In this document: positions 7,681 through 15,714 of the stretch, piece after piece | Numbering within the stretch: position 1 is the first letter of the stretch | How the letters are laid out: each line of letters starts with the position of its first letter | From: Leadbetterella sp040829825 | GTDB taxonomy: Bacteria; Bacteroidota; Bacteroidia; Cytophagales; Spirosomataceae | NCBI RefSeq assembly: GCF_040829825.1 | Contig: NZ_JBFOLH010000017.1 | Length of the DNA: 64,000 nucleotides | Direction: 5' to 3' (one strand) | Made by a program: the position numbers and the translations under genes | The notes under the pieces: generated by a model | Databases searched by the model: none | What the model saw: the letters and a program-made list of their open reading frames with translations, nothing else | What the model was told of the DNA's origin: nothing

Positions 7681-9042
7681 ATGAAAAGGATAATAGCGGT
7701 TTTAATATTTTTTAACCTGTGGGGATGCACACCGGAGTTCCTGGATAAGAAACCCAGCAAAGACCTGGTGGTTCCCCATAAATTGTTTCATTACAGGGCA
7801 ATACTTGACGCATATCCCAACGGAATGAATACGATGCCGGTGCTGCAGGTTGTTGCCGGCGATGAGTTTTTTCACCTGGAGGATAATGTATATAATCTTA
7901 ATGCAGTAGAACGAAATGCCTACCTGTGGAATGAAGATATTTTTGAAGGCAAAGCCAGCAATGAATGGGATCTGCCTTACAGGTGTGTCTTTTACTCCAA
8001 TATTGTGCTGGACGGCCTGATAAAGCTGGATAAGCAGGAACACCAATCTGCAGAATGGAAAGAAGTATATGGCGGGGCCCTTTTTTACAGGTCATACGCC
8101 TTTTTTCACCTTGCCCAGCTTTTTGCTCCCGCCTATAATAAGGCCGGCTCCGGGCACCTTCCGGGCATTCCTGTCAGGCTTACCAGCGATATAAATGAAA
8201 TAGCACAGAGGGGAAATCTGCAACATACCTATGATCAGATCGTTGGAGACCTGTTGAAGGCCGTTGAGCTGCTTCCCAATACGTCGTCTTATAATTCCAG
8301 GCCTTCCAGATCAGCAACTTTTGCCATGCTGGCCAGGGTATATTTAGTAATGCAGGAGTACCGGAGTGCGCTTGAAGCGGCAGACCAAAGCCTGAAAATT
8401 TATGACCGGCTGTTGGACTACAACACACTTAATCCGCAGGCAACCCGGCCGTTCCCTGTCGGGTTGTCCGGCCTGAATCCTGAGATAATCTATTATTCCC
8501 AGATGAATTCCTATAGTATTCTTAATTCAACGTATACCGGGGTTAATCCTGAATTGTATAAATCGTATCATGATAATGACCTGAGAAAGACCTGCTTTTT
8601 TAATGCCAGAAACGGCTTAAATGGTTTTAAAGGAAGTTACCTGAGCGGGAACACACTTTTCGGCGGACTCACCACCGCTGAAATGCTGCTTATCCGTGCA
8701 GAGTGCAATGCCCGGTTGGGGAACAACCGGCAGGCCGTTGATGACCTGAACACTTTGCTGGAAAAAAGATATGTAAAGGGAACATTCGTGAAGCTGGAAG
8801 CCGGGGAGGAAAACCTTCTTGAAAAGGTATTGCAAGAACGAAGGAAAGAGCTTTTTGGAAGAGGCCTGAGGTGGTCAGACCTGCGCAGGCTTAACCAGGA
8901 GCCGGGTTTGGAAACAACACTGACAAGGACAGTTAACGGGAAAAAATTTGAATTACGTCCGGGTAGTAACCGGTATGTATTCCCGATTCCGGATAACGAA
9001 ATTAGTGTAAGTGGGATAGAGCAAAATCCGAGAAGCGAATAA
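7681..9042 (+). CDS. SusD/RagB-family outer-membrane lipoprotein
   Basis: The start at 7681 gives MKRIIAVLIFFNLWGC, a lipoprotein signal with the lipobox Cys; an in-frame ATG at 7654 would bury this signal and is not used. The body has the SusD features: an N-terminal FLDKKPSKD segment, a TPR-like helical part (AMLARVYLVMQEYRSALEAAD) and the C-terminal RRKELFGRGLRWSDLRR and YVFPIPDNE blocks. It caps the SusC barrel and binds the ligand at the cell surface. It is 453 residues, slightly short for the family. It follows susC by about 30 bp and is the last gene of the operon on this strand. Confidence 0.95.
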   Translation: MKRIIAVLIFFNLWGCTPEFLDKKPSKDLVVPHKLFHYRAILDAYPNGMNTMPVLQVVAGDEFFHLEDNVYNLNAVERNAYLWNEDIFEGKASNEWDLPYRCVFYSNIVLDGLIKLDKQEHQSAEWKEVYGGALFYRSYAFFHLAQLFAPAYNKAGSGHLPGIPVRLTSDINEIAQRGNLQHTYDQIVGDLLKAVELLPNTSSYNSRPSRSATFAMLARVYLVMQEYRSALEAADQSLKIYDRLLDYNTLNPQATRPFPVGLSGLNPEIIYYSQMNSYSILNSTYTGVNPELYKSYHDNDLRKTCFFNARNGLNGFKGSYLSGNTLFGGLTTAEMLLIRAECNARLGNNRQAVDDLNTLLEKRYVKGTFVKLEAGEENLLEKVLQERRKELFGRGLRWSDLRRLNQEPGLETTLTRTVNGKKFELRPGSNRYVFPIPDNEISVSGIEQNPRSE

Positions 9043-9082
9043 AGAGAGGCTGCCCCAAAAGGCTACCTTGTTTGAAAATACC

Positions 9083-9223
9083 GAACGTGCCTAAAAAGGA
9101 GCGGTTCGCCGCTGCAACAAAATGCAAAGTGTTGAGGAAGAGACCGAAAGAGTACACTGTAATGTGCTCCCGAAGTCAGGTTCCGGAAACAAAGAGCAGT
9201 TTGCGGACTTTTTAGACACGTTC
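9083..9223. repeat. Imperfect long inverted repeat downstream of susD
   Basis: GAACGTGCCTAAAAAG (9083-9098) and CTTTTTAGACACGTTC (9208-9223) are inverted copies matching at 15 of 16 positions, about 110 bp apart. Just upstream at 9046 is GAGGCTGCCCCAAAAGG, a sequence resembling ends of several Bacteroidota insertion sequences. This may be an IS remnant or a miniature element; no open frame of note lies inside. The identification is tentative. Confidence 0.4.
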
Positions 9224-9242
9224 TTAAGCCTGATTTACCCTG

Positions 9243-9548
9243 CTATTCCTGTATAAATCCTGTTTCTACAGTAGTGCTGAGGTTGTTAGCGGCATTGGTA
9301 TTATTATCGTAGTCATTTGGGTTATAGCCATCCGCAAATTCTCCGCTACAGAGCAATTCCGATGAATCACAGCCTTCTGAAGGCGCACCCTGATGCCAGG
9401 TACCCGGCTGCTTATCATCAGCTGCGGTTCTGTACCATACCTGTGATTGTACATTTTTTACCTTCGGGGCAGGACTTTGCGCTCCTACGGCTAATCCGGC
9501 ACCTAATACAATTGCCATTGCAGGCAAAAACTTCATTACATTTTTCAT
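9243..9548 (-). CDS. Small secreted protein, DUF6520-like
   Basis: A 101-residue protein with a clear signal peptide (MKNVMKFLPAMAIVLGAGLAVGA) and a short polar mature part with two cysteines, Cys60 and Cys67, and an Asn/Asp-rich tail. The layout, including QVWYRTAADDKQPGTWHQG, fits DUF6520, small proteins often found beside MauE-like membrane proteins in Bacteroidota. It lies 127 bp downstream of the MauE-like gene on the same strand. Its role is unknown; the Cys pair next to redox-type neighbours suggests an extracytoplasmic disulfide-linked protein, which is inference. Confidence 0.7.
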   Translation of the reverse strand: MKNVMKFLPAMAIVLGAGLAVGAQSPAPKVKNVQSQVWYRTAADDKQPGTWHQGAPSEGCDSSELLCSGEFADGYNPNDYDNNTNAANNLSTTVETGFIQE

Positions 9549-9675
9549 GATTTAAAAAAATTATAGTTGAAAATTAGTTTTCCCTACTCTGTTTTCAGGT
9601 TTTCGGGAGAAGGGCCTGGTTCCGGTATAGGGTTTCTGAAACGGTATACCGGAAACTTTCATTTGCATGCCTATG

Positions 9676-10111
9676 TCATGACGGTGTTTGTTTAGAATGA
9701 AACATGTATATCCCCAGAAGTGAAAGGGCCAGGAAAAAGAGGTTAAATGCGAGGTGGACCTCAAAGCTCATGGAGCGCAGTACACCGCCGCAGCTGCAGG
9801 GAGTACGGTCAAAATACCCGATAACTACCAGGCCTGTATAGCCCGTAAATAAGGCCATTAATAGAGCTGAGCCATAGAATCCCGACCAGGCGCGTGGCCG
9901 GGATAGCCAGGGCAATACACAGGAGTAACTCACTGCCCGGAATCAGTCCCGTAAGTACACCTTTTGACCAATCGGGCAGAACCTGATTTCTCAGCTGCTT
10001 TTCAAACTCAGCGAGGTGCATCAGCTTGGCTAGGGCCGTGTAGCAGAACAAGACAATTAATGCCCCGGCAGGCAGAACAGAAAGATCCGGATGTTTCACA
10101 TACTTTTTCAT
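9676..10111 (-). pseudogene. MauE/DoxX-like redox-associated membrane protein, +1 frameshift
   Basis: Two overlapping frames together make one MauE-like protein of about 145 residues. The first frame (10111 to about 9883) reads MKKYVKHPDLSVLPAG...CIALAIPATRLVG; the second (to 9676) continues FYGSALLMALFTGYTGLVV...RTPCSCGGVLRS. The switch is at a GGG run (CCC on the + strand, 9881-9883): removing one G restores LVGFYGS. Four membrane helices and the PCSCGG motif, typical of Bacteroidota MauE relatives, are then in frame. Downstream is the DUF6520-like gene, upstream the AraC gene. It is a real inactivation, a slippage site or a sequence error; these cannot be told apart here. Confidence 0.8.
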
Positions 10112-10243
10112 AAGAACTGAGCGCTAAGTATATAAGGCGATTACAGCCTTAATACATTTTCTTTAAAACTTTATGACAAAGTTCCAGAGGGCTTACGGCT
10201 TGTGAAACAGAAAGTTGACGCGGTTTTTCGGTCTTTTTACAGG

Positions 10244-11182
10244 CTAAAAGTCAGATTTTCCTTTAGATAAGAAAAAGTTGCGGTAGGCGTAGCGGAAGGT
10301 GCTCTCGTCGTGGTAGCCGGCCGGGAGGTAAACATCGCGGATGGGCAGCCCCTCCTGCATAATCAGCCGGTGGGCCAGCTGCAGCCGTTTGTGGGTCAGA
10401 AACTGGTGGATAGAGATGCCGTATTCTTTGTAAAAATGATACCTGAGCCGCCTTTCTCCTTCTTTGAAGCGGGCAGAGAGATGCTGGTAGCTGATGCCGG
10501 GGTCAGTAAAGTGTTCCTGCAGGTGCCCGTATATCCTGCTGGCCAGGCCCTGTTGCCTGTCTTCGGCACGGGGAGCGTAGTACTCCAGGATCTCGGCAAA
10601 CTTCAGGCGCAGGAAGCCGTCGAGCCGGCCGTGGCCGTTACGTTTAAACATGAGCACCTCTTCCAGGCGCTGCCTGATGTACGGATCTATCGGCACATAA
10701 GGCAGAAAAGTGCAGGAGAGTGGAGACCCGGCCGCATAACGGAAAACCGGCAGCTTTTCTGTGGCATAGTCAAGCCAGTCAGGGTCAAGATTTACACAGC
10801 AGGCCACGTGCCGCCCGCGCCTGAGGCTTACCCGGTAGTAGCCCGAAGCCTTGTAACAGGCGCAGAGGTGGGCCTCGGGGGCCTGGGAAAGATAAAAGCC
10901 TTCAGGGGTGGTGAACCGGGCCTGGCCGTGCCGCATAAAAAACAGGAAATGCCGGGGCACGGCAAGCTCAAGACCCAGAGAGAAAGGGTCACGGGTATTG
11001 AGCTCAAACAGCTCCACGTAAAAAGGGTGAAGGTTCAGGCGCTGCACAACCAGGGTGGCCGTATCAAAAACATACTGATCAGTGGCAGAGGCCGTAGTCA
11101 GCCGGTAGGCAGGGCCCAGGGCCGATGCCCCCGCTACGGTTTTAAAAGGTGCCTCAAAGTGCAGAAGATAAGGTGCTTTCAT
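10244..11182 (-). CDS. AraC-family transcriptional regulator
   Basis: The 312-residue protein has the two helix-turn-helix motifs of AraC regulators in its last 100 residues (ISYQHLSARFKEGERRLRYHFYKEYGISIHQFLTHKR and LPIRDVYLPAGYHDESTFRYAYRNFF). The N-terminal 200 residues are a ligand-sensing-type region with several Tyr, His and Phe residues and no family I can name. It is on the same strand as and 132 bp upstream of the MauE-like gene, so it may control that gene and the TlpA-SusCD operon nearby. The ATG at 11182 gives a sensible N-terminus (MKAPYLLHFEAPFK). The antisense strand has a long open frame (10310-11263) that has no protein-like content. Confidence 0.88.
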   Translation of the reverse strand: MKAPYLLHFEAPFKTVAGASALGPAYRLTTASATDQYVFDTATLVVQRLNLHPFYVELFELNTRDPFSLGLELAVPRHFLFFMRHGQARFTTPEGFYLSQAPEAHLCACYKASGYYRVSLRRGRHVACCVNLDPDWLDYATEKLPVFRYAAGSPLSCTFLPYVPIDPYIRQRLEEVLMFKRNGHGRLDGFLRLKFAEILEYYAPRAEDRQQGLASRIYGHLQEHFTDPGISYQHLSARFKEGERRLRYHFYKEYGISIHQFLTHKRLQLAHRLIMQEGLPIRDVYLPAGYHDESTFRYAYRNFFLSKGKSDF

Positions 11183-11660
11183 GAGTTATGTGGTGCTGCT
11201 GTGGAACACGCGGGCAGGCCGTGCCCACCCTTTTATGCTGCTGAAATTAGGGGAGTAAAATGAGAAATACAAGCCGGGGGTGAGGAATTGCGTAAAAAGT
11301 TATCTGCAGTTAAGAAATAGCCGGATTTTCCGTGTTCAGAGAGCATGCATTAACGCAAACCGGCCGGTGAGCAGTAAGCCGCCGGGAATATATCGCCCGG
11401 TGTATTAATATGAAATAGCCATGAGCAGTCAGCTATCAGCTATCAGAAGTCGGGCACACCGGGTGACGTATCACCAACCGGCCCATGAATAAGCGGTCCG
11501 CCGCTGCGGCTGACTGCTGATAGCTGAAGGCTGAAAGCTAAAATTTTATACACATGAAAATGGCTTTATACAATTGCACGATCATAAGGAGAATTTATCG
11601 GGCGAGCTTCTTCCGCTGGTTGTTTTTGACGACTTTTGAACTATTAAAACACCGGAATAA
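11183..11660. other. 478-bp intergenic region with an inverted repeat
   Basis: No gene is seen. The upper arm GCAGTCAG at 11425-11432 pairs with CTGACTGC at 11510-11517, and CAGCTATCAG at 11430-11439 pairs with CTGATAGCTG at 11517-11526. These repeated CAGCTATCAG/GATAGCTG words look like a short interspersed repeat rather than a terminator, as the loop is about 80 bp. Confidence 0.5.
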
Positions 11661-12212
11661 ATGAACAGTTACCTGGAAAGCGCCCAAAAACAGTTTCTCT
11701 ATTATAAAATGCTGGGAGAAAAAGCGATGGTGCAGCTGGAAGAAGAGCAGCTCTTTCTGCAATACAACGGGGAGAGTAACAGCATAGCCATGGTGGTGAA
11801 TCACCTGGCGGGCAATATGCTGTCGCGGTTCACCGATTTTCTTACTACTGACGGCGAGAAACCCTGGCGTAACCGCGACGCCGAATTTACCAACCCCTTC
11901 CGTAACCGGGCAGAGCTGATGGGGCGCTGGAACGAAGGCTGGGATTGCCTGATGAACGCCCTGAACGCACTTACACCGGCAGATCTTGAAAAAATCATTT
12001 ATATCCGGAATGACGGCCACACGGTTACAGAAGCATTGAACCGGCAGCTGGCGCATTACCCGTATCACATCGGCCAGATTGTGTTTATGGCCAAGATGTT
12101 CAGAAATGAGGAATGGCAAACCCTGTCTATAGCCCGGAACCGCTCGGGAGATTATAACCAGCGCAAGTTCTCGCAGGAAAAAGACCGCCGGCATTTTACC
12201 GACGATCTGTAA
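11661..12212 (+). CDS. DinB-superfamily protein (DUF1572-like)
   Basis: A 183-residue, mostly helical protein matching the DUF1572 branch of the DinB/YfiT four-helix-bundle superfamily. Conserved metal-ligand candidates are His48 in VVNHLAGN and the two histidines of LAHYPYHIGQIVFMAK near residues 134-138. Members of the superfamily bind a divalent metal and several are thiol-dependent transferases, but the reaction of this branch is not known. It is a single gene, convergent with the ABC-F gene, whose stop is 4 bp away. Start at 11661 fits the family N-terminus (a helix with YYKMLGEKAM). Confidence 0.85.
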   Translation: MNSYLESAQKQFLYYKMLGEKAMVQLEEEQLFLQYNGESNSIAMVVNHLAGNMLSRFTDFLTTDGEKPWRNRDAEFTNPFRNRAELMGRWNEGWDCLMNALNALTPADLEKIIYIRNDGHTVTEALNRQLAHYPYHIGQIVFMAKMFRNEEWQTLSIARNRSGDYNQRKFSQEKDRRHFTDDL

Positions 12213-12215
12213 GGA

Positions 12216-13853
12216 TCAGCTCTTTCGCTCAATCTCCTTCAGGTTTTCCATTTTCTTATTCTTCAGGAAGCTGTCGATGTCTTCGAAGTGCTCCCGGATA
12301 CGCTTATTTCCGAACTCAAATACCTTTTCTGCCAGGCCGCTCAGGAAGTCGCGGTCGTGGGAGATCAGGATGATGGTGCCTTCAAAGGCCCGCAGGGCAT
12401 CTTTCAGGATGTCTTTGGTGCGCAGGTCGAGGTGGTTGGTGGGCTCATCCAGGATCAGCAGGTTAACGGGCTGAAGCAGCAGCCTGATCATGGCCAGGCG
12501 GGTTTTTTCGCCGCCGGAGAGCATTTTTACCTTCTTGTTCAGATCATCGCCCCGGAAAAGGAAGGCCGCCAGCAGGTCTTTGATCCTGGTACGGATCTCG
12601 CCTTCGGCCAGCTGATCTACCGTATCAAATACCGTAATTTCTTCATCAAGCAGCGAGGCCTGGTTCTGGGCAAAGTAGCCGATCTCGGCATTGTGCCCCA
12701 CTTTCAGGCTGCCTTCAAAGTCGATCTCGCCCATGATGGCCTTCACCATGGTCGATTTCCCCTCGCCGTTCCGGCCTACAAAGGCCACTTTCTGTCCGCG
12801 CTCAATAGAGAAGCTGGCGTCTTTGAATACCAGGTGGTCACCGTAGCTTTTGCCCACGTATTCGGCAATCACGGGGTAATTGCCCGACCGCGGAGCCGGG
12901 GGAAATTTGATGTTGATAGCAGAGGTGTCTACTTCATCCACTTCCACAATTTCCAGCTTTTCGAGCATTTTTACACGGCTTTGCACCTGGAGGGTCTTGG
13001 AATAAGTGCCTTTGAAGCGTTCAATGAACTCCTGGGTTTCGGCAATCATCTTCTGCTGGTCGTTATACTGTTTCTGCTGTTGCTCCAGGCGCTCTTTGCG
13101 CAGCTGCAGGTAGTGGGTATAGGGTACCTTGTAGTCGTAAATCCGGCCCATGGTCACTTCAATGGTGCGGTTGGTGATATTGTCTACAAAGGCCCTGTCG
13201 TGCGAGATCACGATCACGGCTTTAGCGCTGTTGACCAGGAAGTCTTCCAGCCACTGGATCGATTCGATGTCCATGTGGTTGGTAGGCTCATCCAGCAGGA
13301 TCAGGTCAGGGTTTTGCAGCAGGATCTTGGCCAGCTCAATGCGCATCCGCCAGCCGCCTGAAAACTCGGAGGTTTGCCGGGTGAAATCTTCGCGGGTAAA
13401 GCCCAGGCCTTTTAATACTTTTTCTACCTCGGCATCGTAATTCACTTCTTCGAGCGAGTAGAACTTCTCGCTGAGCTCGGATACCCGCGTGATGATGTCC
13501 ATGTACTGGTCTGACTCGTAGTCGGTGCGGGTTTCCAGCTGCCGGTTCAGCTCTTCCAGCTCGGTTTGCATGGCCTGTGCACCGGCAAAAGCTTTGGAGG
13601 TTTCTGCAAATACAGTAGTGTCATCTTCCGTAAGCAGGTGCTGGGGCAGGTAAGCAATAACGGCATCGGCCGGGGCAGAGATCTTGCCCCGTGTAGGTTT
13701 ATTCACCCCCGCAATGACCTTCAGGAGGGTAGATTTTCCTGCACCGTTTTTACCCATCAGGGCTATCCGGTCTTTCTCATTGATGTTAAAGGTAATGTCT
13801 GAAAAAAGGGGGTGGCCGCTGAATTCCACCGTTACGTTATCTACCGAGATCAT
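12216..13853 (-). CDS. ABC-F family ATPase
   Basis: Two ABC nucleotide-binding domains without membrane segments: first Walker A GKNGAGKST and signature SGGWRMR with LLDEPTNHMD; a linker of about 80 charged residues (RKERLEQQQKQYNDQQKM); second Walker A GRNGEGKST, signature LSGGEKTR and LILDEPTNHLD. ABC-F proteins act on the ribosome, for translation control or antibiotic protection; this one is closest in layout to the YdiF/ABCF3 group. The start at 13853 (MISVDNVTVEF) is chosen; the frame stays open further up, but the extra 35 residues are a translation of an intergenic hairpin repeat. The gene is downstream of the hemoglobin gene on the same strand. Confidence 0.95.
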   Translation of the reverse strand: MISVDNVTVEFSGHPLFSDITFNINEKDRIALMGKNGAGKSTLLKVIAGVNKPTRGKISAPADAVIAYLPQHLLTEDDTTVFAETSKAFAGAQAMQTELEELNRQLETRTDYESDQYMDIITRVSELSEKFYSLEEVNYDAEVEKVLKGLGFTREDFTRQTSEFSGGWRMRIELAKILLQNPDLILLDEPTNHMDIESIQWLEDFLVNSAKAVIVISHDRAFVDNITNRTIEVTMGRIYDYKVPYTHYLQLRKERLEQQQKQYNDQQKMIAETQEFIERFKGTYSKTLQVQSRVKMLEKLEIVEVDEVDTSAINIKFPPAPRSGNYPVIAEYVGKSYGDHLVFKDASFSIERGQKVAFVGRNGEGKSTMVKAIMGEIDFEGSLKVGHNAEIGYFAQNQASLLDEEITVFDTVDQLAEGEIRTRIKDLLAAFLFRGDDLNKKVKMLSGGEKTRLAMIRLLLQPVNLLILDEPTNHLDLRTKDILKDALRAFEGTIILISHDRDFLSGLAEKVFEFGNKRIREHFEDIDSFLKNKKMENLKEIERKS

Positions 13854-13897
13854 ATCTGCTTTTTGAATTAAGGCGCAAAGATAGGGGAGAAGTTGTG

Positions 13898-13949
13898 AGT
13901 TCCGAGTACTTAGTTTCGAGTACTTACCCGGAACTAAGTACTCGGAACT
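13898..13949. repeat. Perfect 18-bp inverted repeat of the AGTTCCGAGT family
   Basis: AGTTCCGAGTACTTAGTT at 13898-13915 is repeated exactly in inverse at 13932-13949, with a 16-base loop. The arm overlaps the stop codon of the hemoglobin gene (TAG, 13948-13950). It has no U-run and so is not a standard terminator. Related 10-mers are found at 30878, 53629 and 59604. Confidence 0.85.
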
Positions 13950-14340
13950 AAACAGCATTGAGTTTGTGATGCAGCACTTTCCCGATCTCCAGCGCTTTGC
14001 TCTTCACAAATTCGGCGTTTTTGCCTTCAAAAAGCTGGTCGGTGGTGGTGAACCAGTAGGCCAGCCAGCGTTCAAACCGCCCGGTGGTCATGGGCTGGGT
14101 CTGGTGGCGGGCCGAGTGCTTCCACATCATGCCGCCGTCATAGGCGCCTGTCTGGAACAGCCAGTTTTCCCAGAAGTTGACTACCCGCTCTTTGTGATGA
14201 TCCCAGTGCGGCAGGGAGTCTTCAAATACCGGACGCATGACGGGATCATTCAGCACCCCGTCATAAAAGGTGTCTATCAGCAAACGAAGGTCTTCGCGGC
14301 TGCTGATGTCTTTCCGTTCGGTTGGTTTTTCGGTTGTCAT
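13948..14340 (-). CDS. Group III truncated hemoglobin
   Basis: A 130-residue single-domain heme protein. The helix blocks LRLLIDTFYDGVLNDPVMRPVFE, WDHHKERVVNFWENWLFQTGAY and RHQTQPMTTGRFERWLAYWFTT are characteristic of group III truncated hemoglobins. The proximal heme ligand is probably His79 in SARHQ, or His75. Members bind O2 or NO and may act in NO or peroxide detoxification in the cytoplasm. The gene is single, upstream of the ABC-F gene with a 95-bp gap holding the 18-bp hairpin. The ATG at 14340 is the natural start. Confidence 0.92.
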   Translation of the reverse strand: MTTEKPTERKDISSREDLRLLIDTFYDGVLNDPVMRPVFEDSLPHWDHHKERVVNFWENWLFQTGAYDGGMMWKHSARHQTQPMTTGRFERWLAYWFTTTDQLFEGKNAEFVKSKALEIGKVLHHKLNAV

Positions 14341-14442
14341 ACAGGTATAACAAGATAGCAGCGGTTTAGGTTTGAGAAAAAATGCTATATTGCATCAACA
14401 TTCGTAAGAATAAGTCGTTTTTAAGACATCAGAACTTTTTTG

Positions 14443-15714
14443 ATGAAGAGAGGAATACTGTTTTTGGTGTTAGTGCTGGCTTTTTCAGCCTGTAAGGTAC
14501 GGGAGAAGAAGCCGGCAGAGACCGTCATGAAAGAAGAAACACCCCGGAGCGTAGATAAGCCTACGGTGAATTCGGTGGTGGGGAAATACAATTTCATCGA
14601 TTCGGTTTCTGCCCGGGTATTTATAAAAACCCATATCACGCTGCTGGGAGAGAAGATGTCGCTGGAAAAGCTAAACGAGAGCTTCCGGGTACAATGGACC
14701 CTCCAGACCGATTTCGGTATCCGCGAGAAGATCAGCGCGGGTAAGCTGGCCTTCACGCCTGAATTTGCACGTACCCAGGGTGATACCTGCCTGCTTACCT
14801 TTGATATTCCGCGGGTAAAAGAGCAACCGGGAGGAATTCTCCTCGTAGAGTTTGTGCACCCGGCTTCAGGAACGAAGTTTTCGTATGACATGGCCATAGA
14901 TTTCACGGCGAAGCGAAGCAATACCCGGTACGAGATATATAAAAAAGCATCTGACGATATCCCCGATTTTCAGCCTTATGTGTACAGCGGACAGCGCTTT
15001 GTGATCAAGTCGGTGAAGCCGTCTTCCGAACCGCTCTTCCTGATTCGGTACCGGAACAACACAAAACCGGCGCTATCGCCCATGTCAGGCACCAAAAGAA
15101 CGGCAGAAAGCGAATTTGAAATAGCAGAAACCCTGGAGATCAAAGACCGGGAGACCCTGACCCTTACAGAAACCGGGATGTACGTGCTGACCCAGAACCC
15201 CGACGAGGTGAAGGATGGCTACGGTTTCCTGGTGGTAGATAAACGGTACCCGCGCGACACCCGCCCCGAAACCCTGAAAGAGGCCCTGGTGTATATGAGC
15301 ACCTCGAAGGAGATGGAGAATTCAGGCGTATATGAAAACGGGAAAGACGCCATGGACATGTACTTCCTGAACCTGGCCCGGGGCGATCAGAACCTGGCCC
15401 GCAGGATCATCAGGAGCTATTATAAGCGGGTGGAAGAGGCCAACGATTTCTTTACTACCTATAAAGAGGGCTGGAAAACCGATAAGGGCATGGTGTACAT
15501 CATCATGGGGCCGCCGGCCCGTGTGCAGCGTAACCGTACCCGTGAAGTGTGGCTCTACTCCCAGAACCGGAACACCTCGGAAATCATTTATACATTTTAT
15601 AAAAAACCAAACGTATTTTCAGAACAAAATTATGAGCTGGTGAGGTATCCGGAGTATAGTGCGTTCTGGTACCCTTATGTAGAATCATGGAGAACAGGAA
15701 AAGCAGCGGAGTAA
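14443..15714 (+). CDS. GWxTD domain-containing lipoprotein
   Basis: The ATG at 14443 gives the signal MKRGILFLVLVLAFSAC with a lipobox Cys; the TTG one codon earlier is not needed. The long middle part is beta-rich. The C-terminal part has the name motif GWKTDKGMVYIIMGPP and the following VWLYSQNRNTSEIIYTFYKK, which define GWxTD proteins of Bacteroidota. The family function is unknown. The protein should be anchored to the outer or inner membrane. The rlmB gene starts 28 bp before its end, so the two genes are co-transcribed, although no functional link is evident. Confidence 0.88.
   Translation: MKRGILFLVLVLAFSACKVREKKPAETVMKEETPRSVDKPTVNSVVGKYNFIDSVSARVFIKTHITLLGEKMSLEKLNESFRVQWTLQTDFGIREKISAGKLAFTPEFARTQGDTCLLTFDIPRVKEQPGGILLVEFVHPASGTKFSYDMAIDFTAKRSNTRYEIYKKASDDIPDFQPYVYSGQRFVIKSVKPSSEPLFLIRYRNNTKPALSPMSGTKRTAESEFEIAETLEIKDRETLTLTETGMYVLTQNPDEVKDGYGFLVVDKRYPRDTRPETLKEALVYMSTSKEMENSGVYENGKDAMDMYFLNLARGDQNLARRIIRSYYKRVEEANDFFTTYKEGWKTDKGMVYIIMGPPARVQRNRTREVWLYSQNRNTSEIIYTFYKKPNVFSEQNYELVRYPEYSAFWYPYVESWRTGKAAE

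Noticed and set aside
9043..9242. tRNA or other structured RNA after susD
   Set aside because: No cloverleaf or T-loop signature is seen; the symmetry is better explained by an inverted repeat.
10310..11263. 317-residue open frame opposite the AraC gene
   Set aside because: Its translation is low-complexity and Gly/Val/Lys-rich without any motif; the AraC frame has two helix-turn-helix blocks.
12288..13361. 357-residue open frame opposite the ABC-F gene
   Set aside because: It is the mirror of conserved ABC motifs and has no domain of its own.
13854..13958. N-terminal extension of the ABC-F protein
   Set aside because: These 35 codons run through the 18-bp hairpin repeat; the family start is MISVDNV at 13853.
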